Shown: piece by piece, positions 40,497 to 50,725 of the stretch
Position numbering within the stretch: position 1 is the stretch's first letter
Layout: every line of letters starts with the position of its first letter
NCBI GenBank assembly: GCA_905221615.1
Contig: CAJNDT010006021.1
Coordinates: forward strand, 1 to 64,000
Direction: 5' to 3'
Origin: Symbiodinium sp. CCMP2592
Taxonomy: Eukaryota; Sar; Dinophyceae; Suessiales; Symbiodiniaceae
Length of the DNA: 64,000 nucleotides
The notes under the pieces: model-generated
Told to the model about the DNA's origin: nothing
The model's input: only the letters and a program-made list of their open reading frames with translations
The model's database searches: none
Position numbers and translations under genes: made by a program

Positions 40497-40819
40497 GGTT
40501 GGCAGCCAGCATTACCCCCAGCTAGCAGCACTCCCAAAATGTAGGAAATCTACCGCATGGCATAAGTCAGCGGTACATCTTCAAAAGCGCAACCAGCTTC
40601 CACTAGTGCAAGTCAGATTCACTCCTGCTCAGCATATGCCTTGGATTGCAATCACATAAGCACACAAGGTGCAGTGATAGTAGCCATAAAGAAGCTCACA
40701 CAATCATGCATGCCTAGCACACAGCCACACTCGCTCGAGAGAGAGAGAGGGAGAAAAGAAGAACAGTAGGGGTCACCTAGATCGATCTCTCTCACTCATG
40801 TTCCCTATCTCTCTCATTC

Positions 40820-40820
40820 A

Positions 40821-40887
<67 letters not shown>
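40820..40887. repeat. (CT)n / (GA)n microsatellite
   Basis: A near-perfect CT run directly at the 3' end of the minus-strand gene below. The 'LERERER' tail read from it is not real protein. Confidence 0.95.
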
Positions 40888-40889
40888 AA

Positions 40890-43644
40890 CTAAACCAAGT
40901 GACCTTCTTTGCCAGAGCGATTGCTTCCTCTTTCGAAAGTCCCTGCTTCAAAGCAAGTGTCTTTGCTTTGTGATAGGCACAACTCTTTCGGCTCTTCATA
41001 GCACCATCCTGGGGAACCTCATTCTTTTTCCCACGCTTGCGAACTGCATGAGGCTTGGGTGGGCTAGGGGCCGCCTTTGCTGCACGATCCTTTGCCGCAC
41101 GAGTCTTCGCGCTGGCCGCCTTTGCTTTCGCTTTCGCTTTCGCTTTTGCTTTGGGTGCTTTTTTTGCCGGATTTCGCCTCAGGTGAGTAAAACTTCGTGT
41201 CTTGGCTGTTCTCGACTTCCGGTGTCTTGCGCTTGTTGCCTGTGTTCTTCTTCGGGGTCTCAGCTTTGGCCTTGGCTTTGGGCTCGGTTTCGCTTTTTCT
41301 GGGGCGGCCTGGTCGCCTCTTCGGCTCGGCTGGATCCTTTGTAGCTTTCTTGGGCGGTGTCTTGGCTTTGCTGGTCTCGGCTGTCTCGTCATCTGCCTCC
41401 TTTTTTTTGCCCTTCTTCTTCTTGGCTGCCGCTTTCTGGTCACCTGGTGACACAACACCAGCTGTGCTTAGGAGGGCAGGTCTTTCCATCTCTCTTCCAT
41501 CATCTCGCTCGTCAGTGCAACGATGATCACCTCCATTATCGCTGCCCTGAACAGCATCCGGGGCTTGGGACTCCACTCCTTTGACATCGGAGCCACCTTC
41601 AGACTCCACTGCAGCAGCAAACCCTGGACAACGAACCGCATCTTCTGCCTCAGCCTCTCGCTTGACACCAGGCTCCATCTTGATTGGATGATCTAGAGGC
41701 TCTTTCTTTATCGGCACACGAAGCTCTACTGAAGGCTTGGCTGGTGGCTTTCCCAAAGGCTTCTGCTGTGGCTCTCCCAAAGGCTTCTGCGGTGGCTCCA
41801 TCCAAGGCTTCTGCCGTGGCTCTTCCAAAGGCTTCTGCGGTGGCTCTTCCAAAGGCTTCTGCGGTGGCTCTACCAAAGGCTTCTCAGGCGGCTCTACCAA
41901 AGGCTTCTGCGGTGGCTCTACCGAAGGCTTCTGGGGCGGCTCTTGCAAAGGCTTCTGCGGCGGCTCTTCCAAAGGCTTCTGCGGTGGCTCTACCAAAGGC
42001 TTCTGCGGTGGCTCTACCAAAGGCTTCTGCGGTGGCTCTACCAAAGGCTTCTGGGGCGGCTCTTCCAAAGGCTTCTGGGGCGGCTCTTCCAAAGGCTTCT
42101 GGGGCGGCTCTTGCAAAGGCTTCTGGGGCGGAGGCTGCTGCGGTGCCTTTTGCGAAGGCTCCTGCTTGATAACCGGTTCTTTCTTGATGATCTTGCTGGG
42201 CTCCCACTCAACCGTTTGAGTCAGGAGTCGCTTCGGACCCAATCTCGCCGGGCACTTGTCATCAAACACTCGAGCAGCAAGAGCTGCACGCTCCTTGGCC
42301 TCTATCTCTTTGCAGGCATTGGCTGCTGCATCATCCAACGAACATTGATCCAATACTTGCGTGTCTTGGGTCGTCACATTACCTCATGTTGCATGACACG
42401 AAACAAAGCCGAACTCGTGACACCAATTGCATGCTACACAACTCGATCCCACGAACTGCAAACAGGGTGCTAGGCTGCTTCTGTTGCTGCCGTTGCTGCT
42501 TTGCTGCTAGCAACTGCGATAGGCGCTGCTGCTCTTCATTCAATCGTTGTAAAAGGTCGCGCTTGCTTGGGGGTGCCAACTTCTGCGTGGACTCGGGCGA
42601 TGTACCCTGGCCTGGCACGTGCTTCGGGGTGACAATCGTAGACGGAGCCGATGGCGAGCTTCCTGGGAGCAGGCATGCATAGACCAATGTAGTTTATATA
42701 AGTTAACACTGCAGCTCATGCAAATTTAACGAACCACATAAATCATTGCAAAGCTTCTTGGAGAGGCTTTCTTCAAATCGGCAGGCTTCTCTGGGGAGGC
42801 TTGCGGGGGAGGGAACGGCGCGACTTCAAAGTCCGCTGGGTCACACTCCTCATCCTCAGTCCCTGCTTCCGATTCAACACATTCAGCGTAGCCAACCTGT
42901 CACCGACAAAGTCTGAATCAAAGATGCTTTCGAACTGAACGGCTCAAGTAAGTCGGACCTCTTCACATCCGGCCGACTCATCAAGGATCTCATTGGATCG
43001 CGGCTGCCGTCCTGGGTGTAGTGGCGGTAGGGAATTGTAGGAACATCGACTAAAACCACTCAACATGATTTACTCTTTTTTGCAGGTAAAGTACCAGGCG
43101 GAATCGGAATCCCCAAATGCACGTAGATCTTGCGAATGTTCTCTTCTTGTGGGCGGTGAGGGAGCTTGACAATCCTGTTGAACATAGAAATCAAGTTCCG
43201 AACTCGCCAGGCTTGGTTGCGACAAAAATTGCCTCGGTTATCACTCGTTCTCAGCACAACACAGACACATATATATGGCTAACACCCACAATCATTGATC
43301 TTCCTTGAAGCCATGTTACGACAAACAGGTTTCTTTCCCCGCTGTCTGCAGCGCTGAAAGAAATGATCGACTTCATCCTCGAGAGTGTCCACCGAAGGGC
43401 GTGCTCCTAGGTAGCCCATTGCCGCTGCTACTATGTTCCAATTGAAGTCCAAGTCCGGCCGTGTGAGTACGCCCGGTGCGACCACCAATCGTCCTCCAGC
43501 TCCCCGTTCTGATACACCCTCGAGCTTAAACCAATCGTAACTGAGGCCAGACTTTGGCAGCTCGCTGCTGCCCAAAGTCGAAGACGACATAGCTGAGCGA
43601 AAACGAATCTTGTGCATCCCCAAATTACACACTGCAACCTCCAA
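40890..43644 (-). CDS. Multi-exon Lys-rich protein with AT-hook and PPQKPL repeats, frame broken at an A7 run
   Basis: Minus-strand exons: about 43640-43290 (MSSSTLGSSELPKSG at 43590; DEVDHFFQRCRQRGKK), about 43250-43075 (RNQAWRVRNLISMFNRIVKL, IYVHLGIPIPPG), about 42898-42750 (acidic, ESEAGTEDEECDPADFE), 42664-42470 (after ctgctcccag; LLQRLNEEQQRLSQLLAAKQ, a coiled coil) and 42382-41165. The last has about 16 eight-residue PPQKPL[VE]E repeats, IKKEPL/KMEPG motifs and an AT-hook KRRPGRPRKS at about 41315, so DNA binding in the nucleus is likely. At 41162-41168 an A7 run (minus strand) separates this frame from a shifted one that continues sensibly: APKAKAKAKAKAKAASAK and SRKSCAYHKAKTLALKQG to about 40900. 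A one-base indel or slippage is therefore likely. The innermost gene at the right side of the 16.2-kb insertion. Confidence 0.55.
41752..42132. repeat. 24-base coding minisatellite, about 16 units
   Basis: Units of ccaaaggcttctgcggtggc plus four bases, mostly exactly 24 long. On the minus strand they encode the PPQKPLVE-type octapeptide of the AT-hook protein. Confidence 0.9.
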
Positions 43645-43784
43645 TTGCGATTATACTTCGTATCAGTCGACCGATCTATTCCAATCAACCCCATCCCTCT
43701 CTGCACACTGTGCGCAGAAGCCATGTAGCTGCAAAGAGATGTCATGCACGTCTAGCACAGACAATCGCACACACATAGGGAAAG

Positions 43785-43788
<4 letters not shown>

Positions 43789-43860
<72 letters not shown>
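43789..43860. repeat. (AG)36 microsatellite
   Basis: Uninterrupted AG repeat between the 5' end of the minus-strand AT-hook gene and the right end of the insertion. Confidence 0.95.
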
Positions 43861-43863
<3 letters not shown>

Positions 43864-44023
43864 CACAGGGAAACCCTAAACCAGCCGGGGACACCCCTGC
43901 GTAGAGCTCCCGGGAGCCCCTGGCAGGCGACCACGATCTACCCGGGCCCGATCTTCTTCATCTTCATCCTTATTTATTCCTACAGTATATACTATATATT
44001 ATAGACTCCTTCAATTCCATATG

Positions 44024-44024
<1 letters not shown>

Positions 44025-44063
<39 letters not shown>

Positions 44064-44153
44064 CCCATATATAATACGAGTGTATAAGTCGTATACACAG
44101 ATATACGTTATAGATCCATGTGTGCATGTGTGCATGTTCTATATGTACAGATG

Positions 44154-44185
<32 letters not shown>

Positions 44186-44206
44186 TGTATGTATGTATGT
44201 ATATGC
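44025..44206. repeat. (TA)n and (ATGT)n microsatellites
   Basis: TA run at about 44025-44062; ATGT units at about 44157-44206. No gene is supported between 43.65 kb and 44.53 kb. Confidence 0.9.
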
Positions 44207-44481
44207 ATGTATGTGTATCTGTGTGGGTCTATGTATATAACATGTATGCATATGTACAAATGAGAGGCACGGCATACACGTGTATGTATAGGATAGCATA
44301 CATACATGTATATGCATGAAAACCCGAAGATCGGCCCGGCCTCATCGCTGGGCAAGCCACGGCCAGCTCGATCAAGAACTTTCGAGATCATGCATGCATA
44401 CAAGGATTTCCGCGCGACACGTTTATTTCCATACGTGATCACTGACAACAACGATTTCTATACGTGCTTTCCCAAACATTG

Positions 44482-44529
44482 GGAAAATGCAAGACACACG
44501 GAAATAAACATGCGGTTGGGCGTTCCAGG
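44482..44529 (-). repeat. Right terminal inverted repeat of the 16.2-kb insertion
   Basis: Read inward from 44529 it starts cctggaacgccc and contains gcatgtttatttccgtgtg, aligning with the left end. A further acacgtttatttcc copy lies at about 44415 in the other orientation, as a subterminal repeat. Confidence 0.6.
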
Positions 44530-44531
44530 CG

Positions 44532-47500
44532 TGTTCAGCCTATCCTCAAGAGGCAGAGAACTGTTGAATCTGAAGCCGGCAGCGAGCCGGCATCTGGCAG
44601 CGGAGATCGTGTTCTGCAGCCTCTCCTCAAGAGGCAGGGAACTGTTGAATCTGAAGCCGGCAGTGAGGCGGCATCTGGCAGCGGAGATCGTGTTCTGCAG
44701 CCGGCCCTGAAACGGCAGAAAACCGGCAGCACAGACCGTGCTCTGACGGAGTTGACGTCAAGCGATGCAGAGACCGTCCAGCCGGCGCCAAAGGCAAGGT
44801 CCCAGAAGAAAGCCAAGCGGCGGCCAACGCTGCAGGAACGGCGTGACAAAATGGGCTCCGTCCAACGATTGGAGCGGATGCTTCACCAGCCCTGCCGCAA
44901 GCGACAGCATTGTGGCCTCAGGTGTTTCGCCGCTTTTCAGGAGCGCGAGGACTTTGAGCGCCTGGTGAAGTTTCGTTCCGACTGGGCTTCCATGCATAAG
45001 TTGGACCAAGATGAGGCCGTTCTGCGGCCGCATTAATTTTTATAATGACTTGAATCCGACGCGGTTATTCTCGCGTACTTCATTGCTATTTGACTGAATG
45101 ATTATTGATTGTCTCAGGTTTTCGAGTCCCTCCGCAGCATCTACAAGAAGACTGAGCATGGTAATCATGATGATGATGATGGCCGCGAGCTGGGGCCCGT
45201 GAAGTTCTTTTTCCTGGACAGGCGTGTTTGCAAAAGAGCTCGGACGAGGCTCTACGGACTGGGTGCCTTAGACAACTATATTTTTCGTACTGTCCGAGGT
45301 CTGTGTTAAACTGCACTGTAGGTTTTGATGCTTGAGGCTTCATGCTGCATTTCTCATCTCCACCCCCAGCCTTGGCCTTTCAACAGTTTCCGGAATTCTA
45401 ATAATCCAAGGTGCGGCTCGCTTCACTGCACGATGCAGTAATGGCTGGGAAGAACAACGCCCCTGTCGACAAGCGATACATCAGCAAGCCGTTTTCATTG
45501 AAGAGTGAAACGAGGGAAATTCGAGCTGATGTTACAAGCTTCCTGCAGAAGCTCTACGAGTCCGTTGCGGAGACCATGCCGGACGTCCGGGACTCGACAC
45601 AAGATGAGGATGATCTGCCTTTGCTGTTGAGGGGCCATACCGAGTACGACCTTGCCGAGGACCCTTACACTACAGAGCTGAACAGGCAAACACAGCCTCA
45701 GCTGTCTGCTGCTGGTGCTGGCTTGGAAAAGGCCGGGAACAAGCGCTTTGGCCAGGCTAAGGTCAAGAAAACCGTGACGGCTTTGGCGGAGAGGACTGCG
45801 AAAGGCGAAGAGTGCTTCTTGCCTCCTGGCAAGATGGTCCATTACTGGGGGCAGTACAAGCTGCAAGCTGGGGTGCAGCCGCCGGCGTCTTTTGTGACGT
45901 TCTGGAGGGTGCCTCGGTTTCCATTCCAAGTAAGGTTGTCTCTAAATTTTGGTGACGCGTGGACTCCTGGTTGAAGTCTGGTGCGCAGTAAACATTTTGT
46001 GCAAGACGTGAAGATAAGTTGAACGTGGACTTACATCACGGGACTCACCTGAATCTGAATCTGAATCTGAATTTAATTTGCTGAAGGGCTTAGAAGCTCA
46101 TGCCAGGTGTGGCTGTCGCTCTTTCCTTTCATGAAGTTTCGTGCCTCCACTTCACACGCTGTATGCTCTGAATGCTTGCTACATCAAAGCCTTATTCAGT
46201 CATACAGCAGGCACATCGCCGCAAGATGCGCGCAACAACATCTCTTGGAAGCGCATTTGCGGTCCCAATATTTGGACCGGGTCCAATATATTGGCAAAGC
46301 CGGGCGAGCTCGCGGCTGAATACAGAGGAGCTCGTCGTGATACAGGACGGGATGGATCAATCCAAATTTGCATGCCCGCGTCATCCTTTCTTGGCGGCGA
46401 AGTGCTTCGAGACTCTGACATCAGCCAGGCCTCGTTTGCATATAGTAGGCGTGCTGGCCCATGGCCATCTCATGGCCCTAGCACTCACGGAGCCCACGGT
46501 TCCAAAAGACAGCAGTACTCAGCTCGAACTGCTGTCACACGTGCTAACCCGCGTGCAAGCAAGCGGCTGCAAGCTCCAGAACATGCGGCTCACCGTGCAA
46601 TGCGATAATTGTTGTCGCGAATTAAAGAATAATCAGACGTTACGATGGATGGCATCCTTGGTAAGCAGACGGATCCTACGGGCCGCGAGGCTTTGCAATT
46701 TGCGAAGCGGCCACAGCCATGAGGATATTGACCAAGCTTTTGGAAGTTGCGCAGCGTACCTTGTGAAGAAAGCCGCCAAAGCAGAAAGTTCGGACAGCTT
46801 CCAGCAGCACCTCGCGAACTTCCTTGAGGAGCTCCCGCGCCCGCACGAGAAAGAGCGGGCAGTGGTGCGCATCAGCCGAGTCCGTGACTGGCTTCTGGGC
46901 TGCATGTGGTGTCGTTGTCGTTGAGTTGATGCTTTGTTTGAATCCTAAACGAGAGCTGACCAGGCTTGTCCTGTCCAGGTATTGGTCATCATAAATTGAA
47001 GGATCTGACTTGTTCAACACTCTTCAGCTCGCGTCTGAGGAAGTCTTTCATGGCCGCTGCAGTGCCGGTTTCCTTGAAAGGAATAGGGGGCCCCGGTGCT
47101 CCCCACGAGTTTCTCCTCGAGCGTCGCGTGAACACAGGAGCTGAGCAGTCTCCTAACTTCACAAGACTTTGACGTCCGACCCAACCAGTCTGTCAGTCAG
47201 TGTCAGACGAACCTCACACACAGACAGTCTTGACCATTCATACATCGAATCGGTAGCAGCAGGCAACGCCGCAGTGCAGTAGTTCCGTGTTCCAATGTCT
47301 CCTCTCCTTCAGTCCTCACAGTGACAGAAGGACTGGCCGATGATCAGATCCAGGATCGGTTTTGGTCCCAGCCGAAGCATCCGGATGACGTCATTCTTCA
47401 GTGCCGTGACATGTATTTATTATTGTTGAACAAGTGTAACAGTTTCTGCTGCTTGGAAAAACATCCCGAAAACCGAGCAAGGTCGCAGTCCCTCGCTCCC

Positions 47501-49482
47501 TGCCCAGGACGAAGCAATGGATGCACTCCCCCAACTACACTTTCTGTGTGCGGTACTATCCACGCGTGGTGGCACTGCAACGCTGTCCAGCTGAAGCTGT
47601 ACCGGAAGGCTGCACAGTGCTTCTTTATGGGGGATGTGTGTCCAGGTTGCAAAATTCACAAGCCTAAGCGTTCAGTGGTTGCGGTTTTGAAGACTCTTTC
47701 TTCTTGAACATGTTCGATGCGCACATGCCTTTGTTGGGCGCTCCTTTGCCCGAACATAGCAAATTCATAATTCCGGGCTGTATCATCTGCGAAAAGGTGG
47801 TTTTGGCGCCATGGCTATCTTATGTCCGAGCCAGGCCAGCGCAGATGCGAAGCCAAGGCAGCAGGTAAAATCTGCCGCAAAGAGCAGCAATTCCAGGACC
47901 CCAGGCCAAAGGTCTGGTCTATTGCCCGCCCAAAAGTTCTGCTTCACGCTGCTGTCCTCGCAGAAAGTAGTTCCAAACATCATCAGCGCTGCGTGATAGC
48001 TGTCCATGCCTGTTAGTACGCACGCCTCGTGAAGGTGGTACAGGAAGTTCACAAACACGACTCGGATCCATACTTTGTCGTCGGTCAAGTCTGCCAGGAA
48101 GCATTCAGTGAATCTGCCACGCGACTCCGTAGTCCAGTTCCTGGCAATGGTGGGATGGACAAGCCTTAGCCCAAGGGACCCCACCCCATTGCCGACCTCC
48201 AGGTTGTACTTGTCGTGAAAATCATCGTGGCATGATTTTGTGTGACGAGTCATGTAATCGTCCACGGCAATCCTGACGACGTCGAGGTCAAGGTGTTGGA
48301 AGTACTGCCAGAACCTCTTCACATGGTAGCCAGCCCAGGGATGCGTTCTGTTCTGGCTTCGGCAGCTGCGACATGAGTAGACCCAGCCAACCCGTGGGTT
48401 GCCAGCGGCCTTCTTGAAGGTGCCCACTTCCAGGTGAGCTCATTGCACACCGGACACAACATATCAACTCAAACCTGTCGCCTACTGCCTGCTTGCCCAG
48501 TATCTGAGCAACCGACCCATAAAGAAAATGCCACCGTCCGGCTTCTGGGTGCGAGTTAGTTTGCGAATGGACGAACGGTTCCAAAGACTGCTGTGTTTTC
48601 CATGTGAGTCGGTGTCATCTGTTTGTCGCGCAGGCTTGGCACCGCTGAAGGCCATCCCCGCGGATTCCAGAGAGAAGATTGAGAAGTCCCTGCCACTGTT
48701 ACCCAAGTTTGGGTTGAATACAGCAGCTGCTTACCTGCGCAGCTACATTGACAGCACACAGAATGAGGCCGGACTGAGTCAGTCACAAACGCCATGCGAT
48801 TGCAGTGGTTCGTGAACATGTCTTTAGCTGAGAACTTGTATCCCCAAAGACCCGCTCCTGGATGTGAGTGCGTGCTTGGCCAGCATTGTTTCTGACACGC
48901 AAGCTCTTGCGATCAGTCACACTCCCAAATTCAAAGAAAACTTTTCACGTGTGGCAGCCGCGGGCCAAGGTGTCGCGGCCGTCAGTCTCTGACAGAGCCT
49001 GTCGGGCCGCCAGCTACTTTCCTGGAACCGTTTGCCAACAAACTCTCGAATCTTTACTGCATGTAACGGACCCGGTTTCTGTTGCTTGGGGTCGCATGCC
49101 ATGTCCAGGTTGTGTTTAAATGCGTTTTTCCTGCGTCAGGTTGCGCAAGCCGGACTCGGATGAGAAAAAACAGGTGAAGCACTACACTGCCCGAACAGCT
49201 GAAAGGACTGTGTACCGTGCCGCTGCAAGTGCATGGGCACGAGGTGTTCCATGGGACGAAGCCGAGTCCCTGGCTAGGGACGCAGTCGATCGTGTCCGGA
49301 TGGGTGCAGGCCGTGGCAAAGCCAAGTCCCTGTCCGCTCCTCGCGCAAAGGGCTCAGGAAAAGCCCAGAGGTCTGAAAGGCCTGCGGCGGGCAAAGGCCG
49401 TGGTAAAGGTGTTGCTAAAGGCCAGCCTTGGAGCAGGAAACGCGGCTGGCACCAGTCTCTGTCTTTTACGAAGGACTATTAA
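44532..49482 (+). CDS. DUF7869-like protein (GHSHEDIDQ core), multi-exon; first exon split by the insertion
   Basis: Exons: 44532-45036 (KRQRTVES-type repeats, then RRPTLQERRDKMGSVQRLE and a Cys block CRKRQHCGLRCFAAF), about 45117-45300 (FFLDRRVCKRARTRLYGLG), 45411-45929 (acceptor ccaag, donor GTAAGG), about 46205-46900 (core), about 47040-47130 (LKGIGGPGAPHEFLLERR), about 47375-47410, possibly 48640-48760, and 49140-49482 (basic tail, stop TAA). The core has QDGMDQSKF (46346), QCDNCCRELKNN (46604) and GHSHEDIDQAFG (46724), the pattern I associate with DUF7869, an RNase H-fold, transposase-like domain; the three acidic sites are retained. The tail is Gly/Lys/Arg-rich. Introns are short. The first exon continues the array begun at 28106. 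Whether it is a host gene or another element's transposase is open. Confidence 0.6.
44542..44710 (+). repeat. 81-base coding tandem repeat
   Basis: Two and a fraction units starting at about 44539 and 44620, encoding KRQ[RG]TVESEAGSE...SGDRV. The first unit is identical over 71 bases to 28235-28305; the second differs at several positions. Confidence 0.85.
47783..48427 (-). CDS. Hypothetical protein, antisense within an intron of the DUF7869-like gene
   Basis: A 214-residue frame with natural composition: GNPRVGWVYSCRSCRSQ (two CxxC-like pairs), LVHPTIARNWTTESRG, VFVNFLYHLHEACVLTGMD, PGVLELLLFAADFTCCLGFA (hydrophobic). It may continue upstream on the minus strand (about 48600-48430: QKPDGGIFFMGRLLRYWA, FELICCVRCAM) through a short intron or frameshift. 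No family was recognised. It may be a fragment of a separate insertion. Confidence 0.45.
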   Translation of the reverse strand: MGTFKKAAGNPRVGWVYSCRSCRSQNRTHPWAGYHVKRFWQYFQHLDLDVVRIAVDDYMTRHTKSCHDDFHDKYNLEVGNGVGSLGLRLVHPTIARNWTTESRGRFTECFLADLTDDKVWIRVVFVNFLYHLHEACVLTGMDSYHAALMMFGTTFCEDSSVKQNFWAGNRPDLWPGVLELLLFAADFTCCLGFASALAWLGHKIAMAPKPPFRR

Positions 49483-49671
49483 TTTTTTCTTAGTAGGCTC
49501 CGTCATCATGCGAAATCTGCCCAAAACCTGAAATTCAAATATTAGGTTTAGATTTGTCTGTCTCTATTTTCTGGTGACTGTCCTAAATAAGGACTGTTCT
49601 CTAAGAACTGAAAGTCCCGAAATCTAGAATAAGCCGTTCCGCGCAACAACTTCGGTGACAAAACGAACCTT

Positions 49672-49951
49672 ATGCTTCCTGAAACGGCAATTTCGGCCAG
49701 ATGTCCGTCAATCATGTTTCTGCAGTTTTCAGTATTGTGAGGACTGTTGCCTGTTCAGAAGTCCCTTGATGTTGAAGTTGAAACCCTTCCGATCACAGAG
49801 TTGCCTGCGAATGCTTCCTGAAACGGCAATTTCCGCCAGATGTCCGTGAGTCATGTTTTTGCAGTTTTCAGTATTATGAGGACTGTTGCCTCTTCAGAAG
49901 TCCCTTGAATTTGAAGTTGAAGCCCTTCCGATCACAAAAGTCGCCTGCGAA
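49672..49951. repeat. About 139-base tandem duplication
   Basis: Copies at 49672-49810 and 49811-49951, both starting atgcttcctgaaacggcaat and ending in gcctgcgaa. About 90% alike by eye. Non-coding. Confidence 0.9.
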
Positions 49952-50203
49952 ACGTAGTTACGTTTTCCTGGAGCCAAAATCAAAAAAAATGGGGGTGCGG
50001 CATGGACATTAAGGGAGCAATGGGTGGGTTTGACAAAATCATGCAGCGGCGGGCTGTCAATTAGGCCACTCAGATCAGACACTGGCTGGCACCGCAGCCT
50101 GGAGGGCAGTCGGTGTCAAATCCCAGCTGGCTTTGGACACTGAGAGCACTATTTTCATTAAACCGACTTCATTCAAAAAAACTTAAGGATATCTTCAAAC
50201 TCA

Positions 50204-50725
50204 GAAAAGTATGCACAAGTGTCCGATCCCAGGTCGGATCGGACACCACTGGCCTGCTTGGGAACAGTGCCTCCGAGTGTCGGATCCCAGGTTGGATTCG
50301 ACACTCCCAGGCCCGTTCCTGACGAACTCTCGGGAGTGTGTCTGTCGGATCCTGGTGGTGCTCGGAGTGTCGGATTTCGGCCGTGGCCGGAGTGTCGGAT
50401 TTTGGCCGCGGGCGGAGTGTCGGATCTCAGGTGGGATCGGACACTCGCGGGCCGACCCTGTGCAGTGTAGCAGGAGTGTCGGTTTCCGCCTGGCTACTTT
50501 CGCGGTCCGGGCCCGCATGAGACCCGATAATCCGGCCTGACTCAGGCCCGCGAGTGTCCGATCCCACATGAGATCCGACACTCCGCCCGCGGCCAAAATC
50601 CGACACTCCGGCCGCGGCCAAAATCCGACACTCCGGCCACGGCCGAAATCCGACACTCCGGCCGCGGCCAATATCCGACACTCCGGCCACGGCCGAAATC
50701 CGACCGTCCGGCCGCGGCCGTATGA
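50204..50725. repeat. Large inverted repeat made of gtgtcggat / ccgcggcc tandem units
   Basis: The left half repeats gagtgtcggatttYggccg in plus orientation; the right half repeats ggccaaaatccgacactccg in minus orientation. Arms 50404-50453 and 50545-50594 are reverse complements with one mismatch over 50 bases, and the pairing extends outward through the flanking tandem units; the right arm has one extra unit. The loop is about 91 bases. Frames read here (for example VSDFGRGRSVGF) are repeat by-products. Confidence 0.9.

Larger units (their letters stand above)
28306..44529. mobile_element. 16.2-kb terminal-inverted-repeat insertion carrying minus-strand, intron-rich genes
   Basis: Both flanks are parts of the same 81-base coding repeat array. 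The uninterrupted unit reads gatCGtgttc; here the left flank ends ...gagatCG and the right flank starts CGtgttc..., a clean 2-base duplication. Read inward, the ends align without gaps: both start CCT and share GTTTATTTCYGYGTG at the same distance (about 23 of 36 positions match, many differences being transitions). The content is AT-richer by eye and every gene I can support inside is on the minus strand. A short duplication and moderate inverted repeats resemble CACTA/EnSpm-type DNA transposons, but the ends start CCT, not CACTA. An alternative is a non-mobile insertion with chance end similarity. Confidence 0.65.

Noticed and set aside
43650-44530. A host strand-switch region between divergent gene clusters
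   Set aside because: The minus-strand cluster lies inside the inserted segment, so the change of strand is due to the insertion and not to host gene-cluster layout.
28235-44609. 71-base identical direct repeats as a giant target-site duplication
   Set aside because: They are units of an existing 81-base coding array; a 2-base CG duplication at the unit junction explains the insertion better.
50204-50725. CRISPR array
   Set aside because: Units are contiguous or variably spaced, inverted about a centre, with no unique spacers and no cas genes; the context is eukaryotic.
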